From assembly GCF_007004645.1 (NCBI RefSeq), contig NZ_ML660019.1, positions 1,722,671 through 1,786,670 of the forward strand: 64,000 nucleotides of DNA, written 5' to 3'. Below are positions 63,535 through 64,000 of this stretch, one piece after another (position 1 is the first letter of the stretch; each line of letters starts with the position of its first letter). The translations under genes were made by a program, and so were the position numbers. This stretch comes from Aliiroseovarius halocynthiae (GTDB taxonomy: Bacteria > Pseudomonadota > Alphaproteobacteria > Rhodobacterales > Rhodobacteraceae). Under the pieces are notes generated by a model. That model ran no database searches and was not told the DNA's origin. It was given only the letters and a program-made list of their open reading frames with translations.

Positions 63535-64000
63535 TTACTTGGCCTGCATCGTCACAGGCAATTCCTTGATCCCACCCACAAAGTTCGAGCGCAGGAATTT
63601 GTGGTCCCCGGCAGGTTCCACCATTTTCACGCGTTTCGCCAGTTCTTCGAACAGAACCCGGACCTCAAGCCGCGCCAGATGCATACCCAAACAGACATGC
63701 GGGCCGCCCTGCCCAAAGGACATATGGCGGTTGGGGCTTCGGTACAGATCAACGCGGTTGGGGGCGTCGAACACGTTCTCATCGCGGTTGGCTGAGGACC
63801 ACCAGTAAAGCACCTTGTCGCCTTCGCGGATCAGCTTCCCGTGCATCTCGTGATCGCGGGTGGCGGTGCGGCGGAAGTAAAGCGCGGGTGTGGCCCAGCG
63901 GATAATCTCGTCCGGCGCAGTGGCCCAGATATCGCCGTCGTCCTGCATTTGACCTAGCAATTCTTGCTGATGCGCCATCGCCTGAATACCTGCCGCGATC
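63535..64000 (-). CDS. Cytochrome P450, C-terminal part (cut by the window edge)
   Basis: The last ~155 residues of a P450; the frame stays open to base 64000 (IAAGIQAMAHQQEL), so an ATG at 63978 is internal. The K-helix ExxR is in PDEIIRWATPALYFRRTATR, and the haem loop is MSFGQGGPHVCLGMHLARLE with the cysteine ligand. The FGxGGPHxCxG form resembles CYP124/125-like enzymes. It would hydroxylate a small substrate with electrons from the ferredoxin two genes downstream. Confidence 0.93.
   Translation of the reverse strand, partial: IAAGIQAMAHQQELLGQMQDDGDIWATAPDEIIRWATPALYFRRTATRDHEMHGKLIREGDKVLYWWSSANRDENVFDAPNRVDLYRSPNRHMSFGQGGPHVCLGMHLARLEVRVLFEELAKRVKMVEPAGDHKFLRSNFVGGIKELPVTMQAK

Overview
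The window is GC-rich, densely coding, mostly gene-to-gene DNA from an alphaproteobacterium, very probably a marine Rhodobacterales (Roseobacter-type) chromosome. The grounds are the gene content and order: trpG-trpD-trpC-moaC-moeA-lexA, a PHB granule set with PhaR, a class I lysyl-tRNA synthetase, ThyX, a Fur/Mur-type regulator, GAAC-N7-GAAC LexA boxes, and TTT transporter and IclR genes. No rRNA, tRNA, insertion sequence, phage module or CRISPR array was recognised. Both ends cut genes: an NhaP-type antiporter on the left and a cytochrome P450 on the right.

Layout. 0-7.5 kb: antiporter tail, PhzF protein, TetR and Fur-type regulators, EamA exporter, enolase, an AhpD-like protein with a cupin, and a membrane-anchored divergent polysaccharide deacetylase. 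7.6-12.7 kb: tryptophan genes running into molybdopterin genes and lexA. The moaC start is broken by a C9 tract, and lexA has three GAAC half-sites over its promoter. 12.7-17.3 kb: polyhydroxyalkanoate cluster phaR, phaP, phaC and divergent phaZ, with PhaR-type CTGC-N3-GCAG sites. 17.4-20.6 kb: three alpha/beta hydrolases and a 3-methyladenine glycosylase-like gene. 20.7-22.7 kb: thrS.

22.7-25.75 kb is the most distinctive system: a small secreted four-cysteine peptide (BufA1 type), an MNIO (DUF692) maturase, its DUF2063 partner and a DoxX membrane protein. This is a bufferin-type RiPP metallophore operon, with an unusual repeat-rich leader and a perfect 12-bp hairpin between precursor and maturase genes.

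25.8-51.6 kb holds housekeeping and accessory genes: NCS2 permease, cold-shock protein, thyX, gloA, sdhE, aspartate aminotransferase, MATE pump, lytic transglycosylase, PPK2, a large beta-helix protein, class I lysS, a TerB-like gene, MerR with a DUF2938 gene, a GST, PBP4-type carboxypeptidase, nadD, aldo-keto reductase and ettA. A structured intergenic repeat occurs at 28.7 kb and again at 51.5 kb, and a 31-residue membrane peptide gene lies at 51.3 kb.

51.6-64 kb: thioesterase, hpaR/hpaF, then tctC-tctB-tctA-aldehyde dehydrogenase-UPF0261, divergent from iclR-aminotransferase. Facing these is a P450, glutamine-synthetase-like, [2Fe-2S] ferredoxin and VOC block. The P450 + ferredoxin + glutamine-synthetase combination resembles the piperidine/pyrrolidine (pip) genes of mycobacteria. 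With the aminotransferase and aldehyde dehydrogenase nearby, it suggests catabolism of an amine, possibly cyclic.
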